This document shows, piece after piece, positions 34,180-43,470 of a stretch of DNA of 64,000 nt (position 1 is its first letter; the number at the start of each line of letters is the position of its first letter). Origin of the DNA: Streptomyces sp. WM6386 (GTDB taxonomy: Bacteria; Actinomycetota; Actinomycetes; Streptomycetales; Streptomycetaceae); assembly GCF_000972385.1 (NCBI RefSeq), contig NZ_JXTE01000062.1, positions 38,570 through 102,569 on the forward strand. The letters run 5' to 3'. Position numbers and translations under genes: made by a program. Below the pieces are notes generated by a model. That model did not search any database and was not told where the DNA came from. It saw only the letters and a program-made list of their open reading frames with translations.

Positions 34180-34255
34180 GGCCCGGCCACCGGTGCCGGA
34201 GGAGGAGCGGCCGGGCCGGTGGAGGAGTGCGGACCGTCTCCCGCTCCCGCACTCC
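34180..34255. terminator. Tandem hairpin terminator after the SseB-like gene
   Basis: First hairpin: GGCCCGGCC (34180-34188) pairs with GGCCGGGCC (34209-34217). Second: GGAGTGCGG (34224-34232) pairs with CCGCACTCC (34247-34255). Both stems are perfect. They separate the SseB-like gene from the convergent AraC gene. The rest of the gap to 34418 shows nothing recognisable. Confidence 0.6.
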
Positions 34256-34418
34256 GGCCGGGTACGCACGGGCGGTGGGGGGAGGAGCGGCGCCGACTCC
34301 GTTCCTCCCCGGACGCCCACGATCGACGTGCCCCGACGATAGGACCGCACCGGCGGTCCCGTCACTCCGTGATACGCGGCAACTGTCCGCAAAACGCGGC
34401 GGATCGGGGCGGATGGCG

Positions 34419-35405
34419 TCACGCGCCGCGCAGCGTGTGCGAGGGAGCCTCGCCGAACCGCTCACGGTAGCGCCGCGCGAACCGGCCCAGATGGACGAAC
34501 CCCCACCGGTGCGCCACGGCGGACACGGTCGTCGACCCCGGCGCCGAGACCCGCAGCTGGTCGTGCGCCCGCTGCAGGCGGACGTCGTACACGTACGCCA
34601 TCGGCGACATGCCGACATGACTGCGGAACGCCTCCTGCAGGGTCCGCAGGCTCACCTGCGCGATCCCGGCCAGCCGGGCGGCGTCGTACGTCTCGGCGGG
34701 CTGCTCCTGTATGGCGTCCATGACCCGCTTGACCGCGGCGGGCCGCATGGGTGGCGCCGGGGTCTCCAGTTCCTGGCGGAAGGTGTGCTCGGCCGCCAGC
34801 AGCAACCCCTCGAGCAGGATCTGCTCGAAGCGGCCGCGGATGAGCGGACGGCGCAGCAGCCCGAGTGAGGTGTCGTTCTCCAGCAGACCCCACAGGGCGA
34901 GCTGCGCCCAGCTGCGGCCGGGCCCGCTCAGCACGTCGATGGACGGCCCGAAGACCGGCGGCCGGGACAGCCGCCGGTCGAGCAGGGCCTCCAGAGCCTG
35001 GTGCAGGGCCCCCTTGTCGATCTTCACGGTGAGGGCCCGGCACTGGGGCGACCAGGCGTCGATACGGATGTACTGGGCGGGATCGAAGAACACCGCGTTG
35101 CCCGTCGTCGCGAACACGACGTCCTCGCGCCCCTGCTGGACGCTGAAACAGCCGCTCACCGGCACGGTCACGTGGTAGGCGCCCGGCGCGGCGAAGCCGG
35201 TGCGGATCTCGGTGCCGAAACTGACCTCGCCCACGGTCAGCGATCCGAGGTCGAGCACGCTCAGGCGGGTCGACAAGTCCTCGGCGGGTCCCACGAGGCT
35301 CAGGCGCATGTCGTAGTAGTGCGCCGCGAGCGCGTCGTGCGTCGCCTCCAGGGAACGCGTCGCGTAGCTGTTGAATTCTGCGGTCCGGTCCCGCTGAACG
35401 GCCAC
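34419..35405 (-). CDS. AraC-family transcriptional regulator (AraC-binding-like domain)
   Basis: 328 residues. The N-terminal half is a cupin-like AraC-binding domain (YHVTVPVSGCFSVQQG, FFDPAQYIRIDAWSP). The C-terminal ~100 residues carry two helix-turn-helix units (ARLAGIAQVSLRTLQEAFRS and TTVSAVAHRWGFVHLGRFAR, then YRERFGEAPS). GTG start with ribosome site AGGAGGGAG. It lies 86 bases downstream of the sulfonate operon on the same strand, so it may control that operon or simply follow it. Confidence 0.88.
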   Translation of the reverse strand: MAVQRDRTAEFNSYATRSLEATHDALAAHYYDMRLSLVGPAEDLSTRLSVLDLGSLTVGEVSFGTEIRTGFAAPGAYHVTVPVSGCFSVQQGREDVVFATTGNAVFFDPAQYIRIDAWSPQCRALTVKIDKGALHQALEALLDRRLSRPPVFGPSIDVLSGPGRSWAQLALWGLLENDTSLGLLRRPLIRGRFEQILLEGLLLAAEHTFRQELETPAPPMRPAAVKRVMDAIQEQPAETYDAARLAGIAQVSLRTLQEAFRSHVGMSPMAYVYDVRLQRAHDQLRVSAPGSTTVSAVAHRWGFVHLGRFARRYRERFGEAPSHTLRGA

Positions 35406-35491
35406 GGCGAGGTCTCTCCCTCCTGCACGGGGTGTTCACCTTCAACATGGCCATGCGCGGAAGGGGTCATGCCTCGGTCTCTTCCGGTTCC

Positions 35492-36868
35492 TCACAGGCT
35501 CTTCCCAGGATTGAGAATTCCGCGAGGATCGAACACCTCCTTCAGCCGCCGCTGCAGTCCGTGCACGGCGGGTCCCAACTCGTCGGCCACCCACTGCCGC
35601 TTCAGTGTCCCCACCCCGTGCTCGCCGGTCAGCGTCCCGCCGAGCCGCAGCGCCAGCGCGAAGATCTCACCCGCCGCCTCCCAGGCCGCCTCCGGAAGCC
35701 GGTCCAGGGACGGGTCCACGACGATGATCGGGTGCAGATTGCCGTCCGCCGCGTGTGCGATGGTGAACACCGGCACGTCATGGCGCGCGGAGATCGCCCG
35801 GATCTCCCGCACGGCCTCGGCCAGCCGGGAGCGCGGCACCGCGATGTCCTCGATCAGCGGTCTGCCCAGCCGCTCCAGCGCGGGCAGAGCCCCGCGCCGG
35901 GCCGCCAGCAGCACCTCGGCCTCGGCGGGGTCCTCGGTGGTCTCGACGGTGATGGCCAGGGGTGCGAGCAGCCGCGCGACCGTCGCCGCCTCGACCGCGG
36001 CGCCCGCGCCGTCGCACTGCACCACCAGCAGCGCCGCCCCGCGCTCCCGCAGCACCGGATCGACGGCCTCCAGCACGGGCCCGTCGACCAACTCGGCGAG
36101 CGCGGGCTCGACGCCGGACCGGCCGATGGCGTACGACGCCTCGGCCGCCGCCTCGAAGGTGGCGAAGTAGGCGGCGAGCGTGGCGGTGGCCACCGGAACG
36201 GGCCGCAGCCGAAGGGTGGCCGAGGTGATGACCGCGAGGGTGCCCTCCGAGCCGGTGAGCAGCGCGGTGAGGTCGTAGCCGGTGACGCCCTTGACCGTGC
36301 GGCGGCCCGTGCGCACCACCGTCCCGTCGGCCAGCACCGCCTCGAGGCCCAGCACGCTGTCCCGGGTCACCCCGTACTTGGCGCACCGCAGTCCGCCCGC
36401 GTTGGTCGCGATGTTGCCGCCGATGGTGGAGAGGGCCGCACTCGCCGGATCGGGCGCGTACCGCAGTCCGTGCGCACCGGCCGCCCGGTCCAACTCGGCG
36501 GTGATCACGCCGGGTTCGACGACGGCGAGCTGGTCGTCCGCCGAGAGCTCCAGGATGCGGTTCATCCCGGACAGGTCCAGGACCAGGGAGCCCTCGCCCG
36601 CCGTCGCCCCGCCCGACAGACCGGTGCCCGCACCGCGCGGCACCACCGGCACCCGCAGGGCATGAGCGTGCCGGAGGGTGACGGTCACGTCCTGCGTCCG
36701 CCGGGCGTGCACGACGGCGAGCGGCTCACCGTCGGGCCTCGCACCGGAGCGGTCGGTGGCGTGCGCGGCGAGCACGGCCGGGTCGGTGGTGAGCCGGTCG
36801 GGCGGCAGATCGCGGGCGAGCAGGCCGAGGAGCCGGGCGGAGACGGTGGTTTGCGGGGCTGCGGTCAC
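35492..36868 (-). CDS. FAD-linked oxidase, glycolate oxidase GlcD-like
   Basis: 458 residues. FAD-binding (PCMH) motif VVPRGAGTGLSGGATAGEGS, then STIGGNIATNAGGLRCAKYG and TGYDLTALLTGSEGTLAVI; C-terminal HAADGNLHP and GEHGVGTLKRQW. The family oxidises 2-hydroxy acids such as glycolate or D-lactate. It is the last gene of the sulfonate operon. The GTG start at 36868 overlaps the preceding stop (GTGA). It may oxidise the carbon product left after desulfonation (inference). Confidence 0.87.
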   Translation of the reverse strand: MTAAPQTTVSARLLGLLARDLPPDRLTTDPAVLAAHATDRSGARPDGEPLAVVHARRTQDVTVTLRHAHALRVPVVPRGAGTGLSGGATAGEGSLVLDLSGMNRILELSADDQLAVVEPGVITAELDRAAGAHGLRYAPDPASAALSTIGGNIATNAGGLRCAKYGVTRDSVLGLEAVLADGTVVRTGRRTVKGVTGYDLTALLTGSEGTLAVITSATLRLRPVPVATATLAAYFATFEAAAEASYAIGRSGVEPALAELVDGPVLEAVDPVLRERGAALLVVQCDGAGAAVEAATVARLLAPLAITVETTEDPAEAEVLLAARRGALPALERLGRPLIEDIAVPRSRLAEAVREIRAISARHDVPVFTIAHAADGNLHPIIVVDPSLDRLPEAAWEAAGEIFALALRLGGTLTGEHGVGTLKRQWVADELGPAVHGLQRRLKEVFDPRGILNPGKSL

Positions 36869-37971
36869 AGGTCGAGTGCTTTCGTTCCGACGGCGAGCAG
36901 GGAGATGTCCGCCTGGGGTGCGTGCACCGGGGCGCACTGGATGTCGCGGAAGTGCCGCTCCAGGGGGTTGCCCCGGGCCAGCCCCGGGTTCCCCAGCAGC
37001 CGCACCGCCAGCTCGACCGCCCGCACCCCGTGCCGGTCGGCCAGCACACGCGCGCCGAGGGCCTGCTCCGGGGTGTACGACGTGTCGCCGGCGTCGAGCT
37101 TGGCGGCACCGTCGAACACCAGCTGCTCGGCGGCGGCCAACAGCACCTCGATCTCCCCGGCAGCCCGCCGGAAGCGTTCCGTACGGGCCACCGGATGACC
37201 GAGGTTGGCGGGCACACGCGTGTGGGCGAACGTGTGGAAGAACGTCTGCGCGGCCCGGGCGACACCCAAGTAGAGCGCGGCCAGCGGGAGATGGAGCGCC
37301 GCTCCCGCGCGGTTGTCCTGCTCGGCGGCCCGGCCGTGCGGACCGAGCCCGATGACGTGCTCGTACGGGATCTCCACCTCGTCGAACGTCACGTCGTGGC
37401 TGCCGCTGGCCCGCAGCCCCAACTGGTCCCAGTTCCCGGCGATCTCGATGCCGGGTGAGCCGCCGGGCACCAGGAAGGTGCCCACGCGCGGCTCGGGTTC
37501 GTCGGTGGTCGCCCACACCAGGAACCAGTCCAGCCCCTCCGCGCCGGTCACGAACCGCTTGGTGCCGCTGACCGCCCAGCCGTCGGCGGTGCGCCGGGCC
37601 CGGGTGACGGGCAGTCCGCCCCGCGCGGGGGAGCCCAGGTCGGGCTCCACGCGCGCGTGGTTGACGAGAACGGGACGTGCGAACGACTCCTTGACCACGC
37701 GCGCGTACAGCTCTTTGGGCCAGTGCGGCTGCGTGGCCTGCCGGGCGTGGTTGGTGAGCGTCATCGCCGCGATCAGGGCGACGGAGGGATCGCCCTGCCC
37801 GAGCCGGTGCAGGATCCGCGCGGTCTCCTCCACGCCCGCGCCCCGGCCGCCGTAGCGCTCCCCGATGGTGGCGGTGAGCAGCCCGGCCTCGTGCGCGAGG
37901 CGCAGGGACTCGGCGGGAAAGGTACCCGACCGGTCGTGTTCGGCGGCGAGTTCGGCGATGCGGTCGGTCAC
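36865..37971 (-). CDS. Acyl-CoA-dehydrogenase-type flavoprotein (SfnB/DszC-like)
   Basis: 368 residues with the acyl-CoA dehydrogenase fold: GERYGGRGAGVEETARIL, SGTKRFVTGAEGLDWFLVW in the beta domain, and the C-terminal helical bundle (NPLERHFRDIQCAPVHAPQ). In sulfur-acquisition operons such proteins are SfnB-like or act as FMN-dependent monooxygenases of the DszC type rather than as true acyl-CoA dehydrogenases. The GTG start overlaps the stop of the second binding protein (GTGA at 37968-37971). Confidence 0.82.
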   Translation of the reverse strand: MTDRIAELAAEHDRSGTFPAESLRLAHEAGLLTATIGERYGGRGAGVEETARILHRLGQGDPSVALIAAMTLTNHARQATQPHWPKELYARVVKESFARPVLVNHARVEPDLGSPARGGLPVTRARRTADGWAVSGTKRFVTGAEGLDWFLVWATTDEPEPRVGTFLVPGGSPGIEIAGNWDQLGLRASGSHDVTFDEVEIPYEHVIGLGPHGRAAEQDNRAGAALHLPLAALYLGVARAAQTFFHTFAHTRVPANLGHPVARTERFRRAAGEIEVLLAAAEQLVFDGAAKLDAGDTSYTPEQALGARVLADRHGVRAVELAVRLLGNPGLARGNPLERHFRDIQCAPVHAPQADISLLAVGTKALDL

Positions 37972-38966
37972 AGGGCCTTCCTCAGTTCGGCGTTCAGAGC
38001 GGTGCTCCAGAACGACCTCACGTCCAACTTCGGCTTCAGTGCTCCGAGTTCGGTGAACACGTCGGCCACCTTCTGCTGCGAGGCGATGGTGTCGTCGCCG
38101 ACGGTCCGGGCCTCGGTCGGGCGCTGGGCCTGTGCGGCGACGAGGTCCTTCCTCGCCTGGGCGAGCGGCTGGTGGGTGGCGTCGGCGGTGACCTTGGCGA
38201 AACCGTCGAGGTGCCCGTCACGGACGTAGGCGTACGCCTTGGTGATCCGGGCGATCAGATCGGCGGCCGCCGCCTTCTCCTGCGGGTTCTTCAGGACGCT
38301 GTCGCGGGCCGACCAGAGGAAGTTGCCCGACAGGATGTCCTTGCCCGAGCCGACGGTCGTGGCGCCCTGCTGGTGGGCGGTGATGATCGAGGTGCCGTAG
38401 GAGGCGAAGGCGTCGATGCTGCCGCCGTTGAGGGCGGCCAGGCCGTCGTTGGGCAGCAAGGGCTTGGCATCGATGTCTGACCACTTCAGGCCCGCCTGCT
38501 TCAGCAGCTCGTACAGGAAGTAGTGGGCGGTGGTGTTCTGGACGTAGCCGACCTTCCTGCCCTTGAGGCCGGCGATGCCGGTCACCTTCGAACCCTTGGG
38601 GACGACGACCTCCTGGTTGAGGGTGGCGCCGCGCTGCACGGCGACCACCTTGAAGTTCGGGGTGCCGTCGGCGGCGGCGAAGACCGGGGGGATCTCGCTG
38701 GAGGAGGCGAGGTCGAGGGCTCCGGCGCGGATGGCCTGGAGCTGCTGGTCACCGCCCTGGAAGAGGCTCCACTTCACGTTGTAGGGGGTGTCGTCGAGGC
38801 CGGCGTACTTGAGCACGGCCTCCTCGGTCTTCCAGCCGGTGGAACCGACTCTGAGGGTGACGTCGGCGGGTGAGTCGGCCTGGGCGTCGCCTCCGCAGGC
38901 CGCGGCGAACGGGAGCAGCAGGGCGAGCAGGGCGGCGGACGAGCGCAGGGTACGGCGGAACAACAC
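37968..38966 (-). CDS. Second sulfonate/taurine-type ABC binding lipoprotein (SsuA-like)
   Basis: 332 residues. Lipoprotein signal LALLLPFAAACGG; then the SsuA/NMT1-type fold (DVTLRVGSTGWKTEEAVLKY, GDQQLQAIRAGALDLASSSE, LKGRKVGYVQNTTAHYFLY). GTG at 38966 has ribosome site GGAGA. It is one of two such binding proteins in this operon, sharing a single permease/ATPase pair, which suggests two different sulfonates use the same channel (inference). Confidence 0.85.
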   Translation of the reverse strand: MLFRRTLRSSAALLALLLPFAAACGGDAQADSPADVTLRVGSTGWKTEEAVLKYAGLDDTPYNVKWSLFQGGDQQLQAIRAGALDLASSSEIPPVFAAADGTPNFKVVAVQRGATLNQEVVVPKGSKVTGIAGLKGRKVGYVQNTTAHYFLYELLKQAGLKWSDIDAKPLLPNDGLAALNGGSIDAFASYGTSIITAHQQGATTVGSGKDILSGNFLWSARDSVLKNPQEKAAAADLIARITKAYAYVRDGHLDGFAKVTADATHQPLAQARKDLVAAQAQRPTEARTVGDDTIASQQKVADVFTELGALKPKLDVRSFWSTALNAELRKAL

Positions 38967-38976
38967 GGGCTCTCCA

Positions 38977-40080
38977 TCAGGCGGCGTGGGTGGTGGTCGT
39001 GGCGCGGTGGGCGAGCTCCTGCCGGACCAGCGGCAGGACATGGCGGGCGTAGTCGACGGCGTCGTTCAGCGGGTCGTAGCCGCGGATCGACAGCAGGTCG
39101 CAGCCGATGTCGACATAGTCGAGCAGCGCCTTCGCGACCGTCTCGGGCGTGCCCACCAGCGCGGTCGAGGCACCGGCGGCGTTGGTGGCGACGGCGGGCG
39201 CGGTCCACAGGCAGCGGTCGTGGACCTCGCCGCGCTCGGCGATGTCGAGCAGCCGCTGGGAGCCGACGTTGGCCGGACGGCCGGCGGTGCGGTAGTGGCG
39301 GAGCAACTCGGTGTTGCGCACCTGGTCCTTGAGGACGCCCAGGGTGCGGTGCGCCTTCTCCCAGGCCAGTTCCTCGGTCGGCGCGATGATCGGGCGGAAC
39401 GACACCCAGATACGGGGGCGGGGGCGCCCGGCGGCGTCGGCGACCGCGTTCACGGCGGCGATCTGCTCGGCGGTCTCCTTCAACGGCTCGCCCCACAGAC
39501 CGAAGATGTCGCCCTGCTGACCGCCGACCCGGTACGCGTCCTGCGACGAGCCGCCGACGGAGATCGGGACGAGCCCGTTCACCGGCTTCACGTCCGAGTA
39601 GTAGCCCTCGAACCGGAAGTACTTGCCCTCGTGCGAGACCGGCCCGTCGGCCTGCCACACCTTGCGCAGGATCTGGATGTACTCGTCCGAACGCTCGTAC
39701 CGCTCGGCCTTGCCGAGGTAGTCGCCCTCACGGCGCTGCTCCTCGTCGCTGCCGCCGGAGATGATGTGCAGCGTGAGCCGGCCGTTGCTGATCTGGTCGA
39801 GGGTCGCGAGAGCACGGGACGCATGGGTGGGGGAAACGACACCCGGCCGGTGCGCCAGGATCGGGCGGATGCGCTCGGTGTGCGTGGCGACGAACTGGGC
39901 GATCTGGAAGGCGTCCGGCGAGGCCGAGTGGTAGGCGACCAGGGTGTGGTCGAAGCCGCCGTCGTCCAACGCGCGGGCGTACCTGCGCAGATGGTCGGTG
40001 TCGAGGCCGGTCCGGCTGGAGGCGGCGGGACCGGACGCCCCGGCGTCGGTGTGGACGGCGCTGATGAACTCGACAGGCAT
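38977..40080 (-). CDS. FMNH2-dependent alkanesulfonate monooxygenase (SsuD-like)
   Basis: 367 residues of the bacterial-luciferase-like (LLM) flavin family. Motifs: RPGVVSPTHASRALATLDQI, NGRLTLHIISGGSDEEQRRE, ERYERSDEYIQILRKVW. SsuD-type enzymes cut the C-S bond of alkanesulfonates using FMNH2 and oxygen, releasing sulfite and an aldehyde. A separate flavin reductase is needed and is not encoded here. SfnG-like dimethylsulfone monooxygenase is the alternative, given the SfnB-like neighbour. Located between the two binding proteins of the operon. Confidence 0.87.
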   Translation of the reverse strand: MPVEFISAVHTDAGASGPAASSRTGLDTDHLRRYARALDDGGFDHTLVAYHSASPDAFQIAQFVATHTERIRPILAHRPGVVSPTHASRALATLDQISNGRLTLHIISGGSDEEQRREGDYLGKAERYERSDEYIQILRKVWQADGPVSHEGKYFRFEGYYSDVKPVNGLVPISVGGSSQDAYRVGGQQGDIFGLWGEPLKETAEQIAAVNAVADAAGRPRPRIWVSFRPIIAPTEELAWEKAHRTLGVLKDQVRNTELLRHYRTAGRPANVGSQRLLDIAERGEVHDRCLWTAPAVATNAAGASTALVGTPETVAKALLDYVDIGCDLLSIRGYDPLNDAVDYARHVLPLVRQELAHRATTTTHAA

Positions 40081-40095
40081 GAATGACTCCCGTGA

Positions 40096-41064
40096 TTACT
40101 TGAGAAGGGACGTGTCGGACGACTTCGCGACGTCGACGTTCGGGTCCAGCACACCGATGCCGTTCATGAGGTCGGCCACGCCCTGGACGGTCGTGTCGAT
40201 GTCCGGGGTGATCGGCAGCACCTGGTTGTACGCGGCCGAGGCGAGCGTCTTCGCCACCGACGTGTCGGCGCCGTTGCGCTCCTCGATGGCCTTGGCGTAG
40301 GCGTCCTGGTGGGTGCTGGTCCACTTCAGGCCCTTGCCGAGACGCTTGAGGAAGTCGGCGAGCGCGGCCTTCTTCCTCGCGTCGGCGAGGGTCTCCTCGG
40401 AGGCGTTGACGAAGCCGATACCGCTCACCCGGCCATCCCCGCCGTCCACGAGGAGCTTTCCGCCCTGTTCCAGGGCGACGGCCTGATAGACGCCGAAGAT
40501 CGCCCAGGCCTTGATCCTGCCGGAGGCGAACGCGGCCTGTGCGTCCGTCGGCAGCAGGTACTGGACCTTGACGTCCTGGTAGCTGAGCCCGTTCTGCTTC
40601 AGCACATTGGCCAGCAGATACTCCGAGACACTGCCCTTGGCCGAGGACACCACGACCTTCTGGCCCTTCAGGTCCTTCACACTGCTGATGCCGGAGTCCT
40701 TGCGGACGACGATGCCGACATGGGTTCCGTCGTTCTTGAGCGCGGCGACGTTCTTGACCTTCACCCCGCCACTGAGCGCCTGGAGCGCGGGCAGGTCGGC
40801 CGAGTAGCCGGTGTCGGCGGCGCCCGCCTGGACGGCCTGGTACAGCGGGGCGGCGCCCTCGAACTCGGCCCACTTCACCCGGTACTTGGCGCCCTTCAGG
40901 GCGTCCGACGCGGCGACGATCGTCTGGAGGGTCTTGGCCTGGTCGCCGACGGTGAGCGTGACCTGCCCCGAGGACGAGGCCTCGGCCGAGGAGTCCGCGC
41001 CGCAGGCGGTCAGCGCCAGCAGGGAGGTCATGCTGAGTGCGGCGGCTGCGATTCTGCGGATCAC
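40096..41064 (-). CDS. ssuA: Sulfonate ABC transporter binding lipoprotein (SsuA-like)
   Basis: 322 residues. Lipobox LTAC follows a short signal. The mature part (QVTLTVGDQAKTLQTIVAAS, LYQAVQAGAADTGYSADLPA, KDLKGQKVVVSSAKGSVSEY) is the SsuA/TauA-type fold. The start overlaps the SsuB stop (ATGA at 41061-41064). It captures sulfonates outside the cell and delivers them to SsuBC. Confidence 0.87.
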   Translation of the reverse strand: MIRRIAAAALSMTSLLALTACGADSSAEASSSGQVTLTVGDQAKTLQTIVAASDALKGAKYRVKWAEFEGAAPLYQAVQAGAADTGYSADLPALQALSGGVKVKNVAALKNDGTHVGIVVRKDSGISSVKDLKGQKVVVSSAKGSVSEYLLANVLKQNGLSYQDVKVQYLLPTDAQAAFASGRIKAWAIFGVYQAVALEQGGKLLVDGGDGRVSGIGFVNASEETLADARKKAALADFLKRLGKGLKWTSTHQDAYAKAIEERNGADTSVAKTLASAAYNQVLPITPDIDTTVQGVADLMNGIGVLDPNVDVAKSSDTSLLK

Positions 41065-41777
41065 GAGGGGATTCCTTCCAGGGTGTGGGTCACGCCGAGC
41101 CAGTTCAGGAGGCGGGCGCGCAGGTTCACGAACTCGGGGGCGGTCAGATCACGGGGGCGGGGCAGGTCGACGGTGAGCTCGTGGGCGATACGGCCCTCAT
41201 CCATCACCAGGACCCGGTCGGCGAGCAGCAGCGCCTCCTCCACGTCATGGGTGACCAGGAGGATCGCGCAGCCGTGCCGACGCCAGAGTTCGGCGACGAG
41301 TTGCTGGACCCTGCCCCGGGTCAGGGCGTCGAGGGCGCCGAACGGCTCGTCCAGGAGCAGGAGTTCGGGCTCACGCACCAGGGCGCGGGCGAGCGAGACG
41401 CGCTGGGCCTGGCCACCGGAGAGCGTCTTGGGCCAGACGGTGGCCCGGTCCGAGATGCCGACCTCGTCGAGCGCCTTGAGCGCCAGGGCCCTGTCGGGAC
41501 GGCCGGGCAGTCCGAGGACCACGTTGCGCCACACCTTCAGCCACGGCAGCAGCCGCGGCGACTGGAACGCGGCACTGCGCCGGGCGGGCACGGTCACCTC
41601 GCCGCCGATCGCGTCGTCGAGCCCGGCGAGGATCCGCAGCAGCGTCGACTTGCCGCAGCCACTGTGACCGAGGAGGGCCACGAACTCGCCCTCGCGGATG
41701 TCGAGATCGAGTTCGTGCAGAACGGTCTTGCCGTCGAAGGCCCGCGAAAGGCCCCGTATCTCCACGCTGTTGGGCAT
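41061..41777 (-). CDS. ssuB: Sulfonate ABC transporter ATPase
   Basis: 238 residues. Walker A GHSGCGKST, Q-loop FQSPRLLPW, signature LSGGQAQRVSLARAL, Walker B ELLLLDEPFGALD and switch His in LLVTHDVEEAL are all intact. It starts 2 bases after SsuC. It powers uptake with SsuC and the SsuA-type proteins. Confidence 0.93.
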   Translation of the reverse strand: MPNSVEIRGLSRAFDGKTVLHELDLDIREGEFVALLGHSGCGKSTLLRILAGLDDAIGGEVTVPARRSAAFQSPRLLPWLKVWRNVVLGLPGRPDRALALKALDEVGISDRATVWPKTLSGGQAQRVSLARALVREPELLLLDEPFGALDALTRGRVQQLVAELWRRHGCAILLVTHDVEEALLLADRVLVMDEGRIAHELTVDLPRPRDLTAPEFVNLRARLLNWLGVTHTLEGIPS

Positions 41778-41779
41778 CT

Positions 41780-42634
41780 CTAGGCCTCGCCCTCGAAGTT
41801 AGCCCGCCAGGTCAGCAGCCGGCGCGACAGGATCCGTACGGCGAAGTCGCAGGCCAGGCCGAGCAGCGCGTACACGACGAGGCAGAGCACGATGACGTCC
41901 GTGCGGAAGTACTGCTGGGCGTTGCTCATCAGATAGCCGAGCCCCGCGTCCGCGTTGATCTGCTCGGCGAAGACCAGCGCGAGCCATGCGGTGGACAGCG
42001 CGTACCGGAGCCCCACGAGTGCCCCGGGCAGTGCGCTGGGCAGGATCACGTACTTGATCAGCCCGAGCCGGCCAAGGCCCATCATCCGTGCGGCCTCGAC
42101 GAGTTGGGAGTCCGTGGAGCGGATGCCGCCGTAGATGTTGAAGTACAGCGGGTACGTCACACCGAGGGTGACCAGCGCGATCTTCGGGGTCTCCTCGATG
42201 CCGAACCAGACGATGAACAGGGGGATCAGGCCCACCCAGGGGATCGCCCGGAACATGCCCATCGAGGAGTCGATGACGTCCTCGCCGAGCCGGAACAGGC
42301 CGGCCAGCAGGGACAGGGTGAGCGCCACGCTCGCACCGATCAGGAAGCCGATGGCGGCGCGGCGGCCCGACGCGGCGATCGCGCTGGGGAGTTCACCGTT
42401 CCGGGTGAGTTCGACCGCCTGTTTGATCACGTCGACGGGGGAGGCCAGCACGGATTCCGGGAGCAGACCGGTGGCCGAGGTCAGGAACCACAGGAGCACG
42501 AGTCCCACGGGGCCGGCGGCCCGGCGCACGGAACGCGGGACGGAGAAGCCGCGGCGCGTCTTGGTGGTGCCGCGGATGGTGACACGGGTGGGTGCTTGTG
42601 CGGCCGGGGCCACCGTGTCCAGTGAAGCCGTCAC
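41780..42634 (-). CDS. ssuC: Sulfonate ABC transporter permease
   Basis: 284 residues. GTG start at 42634 overlaps the rhodanese stop (GTGA). About six membrane helices. The EAA-type loop reads LVEAARMMGLGRLGLIKYVI. The helix pattern (GPVGLVLLWFLTSATGL, PWVGLIPLFIVWFGI) is typical of SsuC/TauC. Confidence 0.92.
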   Translation of the reverse strand: MTASLDTVAPAAQAPTRVTIRGTTKTRRGFSVPRSVRRAAGPVGLVLLWFLTSATGLLPESVLASPVDVIKQAVELTRNGELPSAIAASGRRAAIGFLIGASVALTLSLLAGLFRLGEDVIDSSMGMFRAIPWVGLIPLFIVWFGIEETPKIALVTLGVTYPLYFNIYGGIRSTDSQLVEAARMMGLGRLGLIKYVILPSALPGALVGLRYALSTAWLALVFAEQINADAGLGYLMSNAQQYFRTDVIVLCLVVYALLGLACDFAVRILSRRLLTWRANFEGEA

Positions 42635-43470
42635 GGCTGGTCCCCCTTCACGGCCGGGCGGGACGGATCCGTGGACCACGCGGACCAGGAGCCGGGGAAG
42701 AGAGCGGCCTCGAAACCGGCGATCTCCAACGCGGCGATCTGATGGGCGGCCGTGACACCGGAGCCGCAGTACACGCCGATCCGCGCGGCCGACCCCACGC
42801 CCTTCTCCTCGAACCGCTTGCGCAGCTCGTCGGCGGGAAGGAACGTGCCGTCCGCCGCGAGGTTCTCTCCGGTCGGCGCGGACACCGCGCCCGGGATGTG
42901 CCCCGCCCGGGGATCGACGGGCTCCACCTCGCCCCGATAGCGCTCGGCGGCGCGGGCGTCCAACAGCAGGCCGGTGGCGGCGAGTTCGGCGGCTCCGTCC
43001 GCGTCGGCGACCGGCAGTCCGCCCGGCTCCAGGAGGACGTCCCCGGGCTCCGGCTCGGCGGGGATCCCGGACTCCAGCGGCAGCCCGGCCGCCCGCCACG
43101 CGCCCAGTGCCCCGTCGAGCAGCGTCACCCGGGGGACTCCCGCGTGCCGCAGCAGCCACCAGGCCCGAGCCGCGGCGGTGTTGCCCAAGTCGTCGTGGAC
43201 GATGACCGGTCGGCCCGATCGGATGCCCCACCTGCGTGCGGCGGCCTGCAGAGCGTCGATCGGCGGCAGCGGATGCCGTCCGCCCTCCGGGCTGGGCGGC
43301 GCGGCCAACTCGCCGTCCAGGTCGACGTAGACCGCACCGGGGATGTGCCCCTCGGCGTAGTGGTCGCGGCCGTGCGGATCGCCCAGGGCCCAGCGGACGT
43401 CGAGGACGACCGGAGGGTGATCGGAGTCCAGCAGGTCACGCAGCTCGCTGACTGTGGTCGTGACGCTCAT
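42631..43470 (-). CDS. Thiosulfate/3-mercaptopyruvate-type sulfurtransferase with two rhodanese domains
   Basis: 279 residues. N-terminal inactive rhodanese repeat (VVLDVRWALGDPHGRDHYAE, GHIPGAVYVDLDGEL) and C-terminal active repeat with the catalytic cysteine in VYCGSGVTAAHQIAALE. It moves sulfane sulfur to cyanide or thiol acceptors. Start overlaps the hydrolase stop (ATGA at 43467-43470). In this operon it probably handles the reduced or released sulfur (inference). Confidence 0.9.
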   Translation of the reverse strand: MSVTTTVSELRDLLDSDHPPVVLDVRWALGDPHGRDHYAEGHIPGAVYVDLDGELAAPPSPEGGRHPLPPIDALQAAARRWGIRSGRPVIVHDDLGNTAAARAWWLLRHAGVPRVTLLDGALGAWRAAGLPLESGIPAEPEPGDVLLEPGGLPVADADGAAELAATGLLLDARAAERYRGEVEPVDPRAGHIPGAVSAPTGENLAADGTFLPADELRKRFEEKGVGSAARIGVYCGSGVTAAHQIAALEIAGFEAALFPGSWSAWSTDPSRPAVKGDQP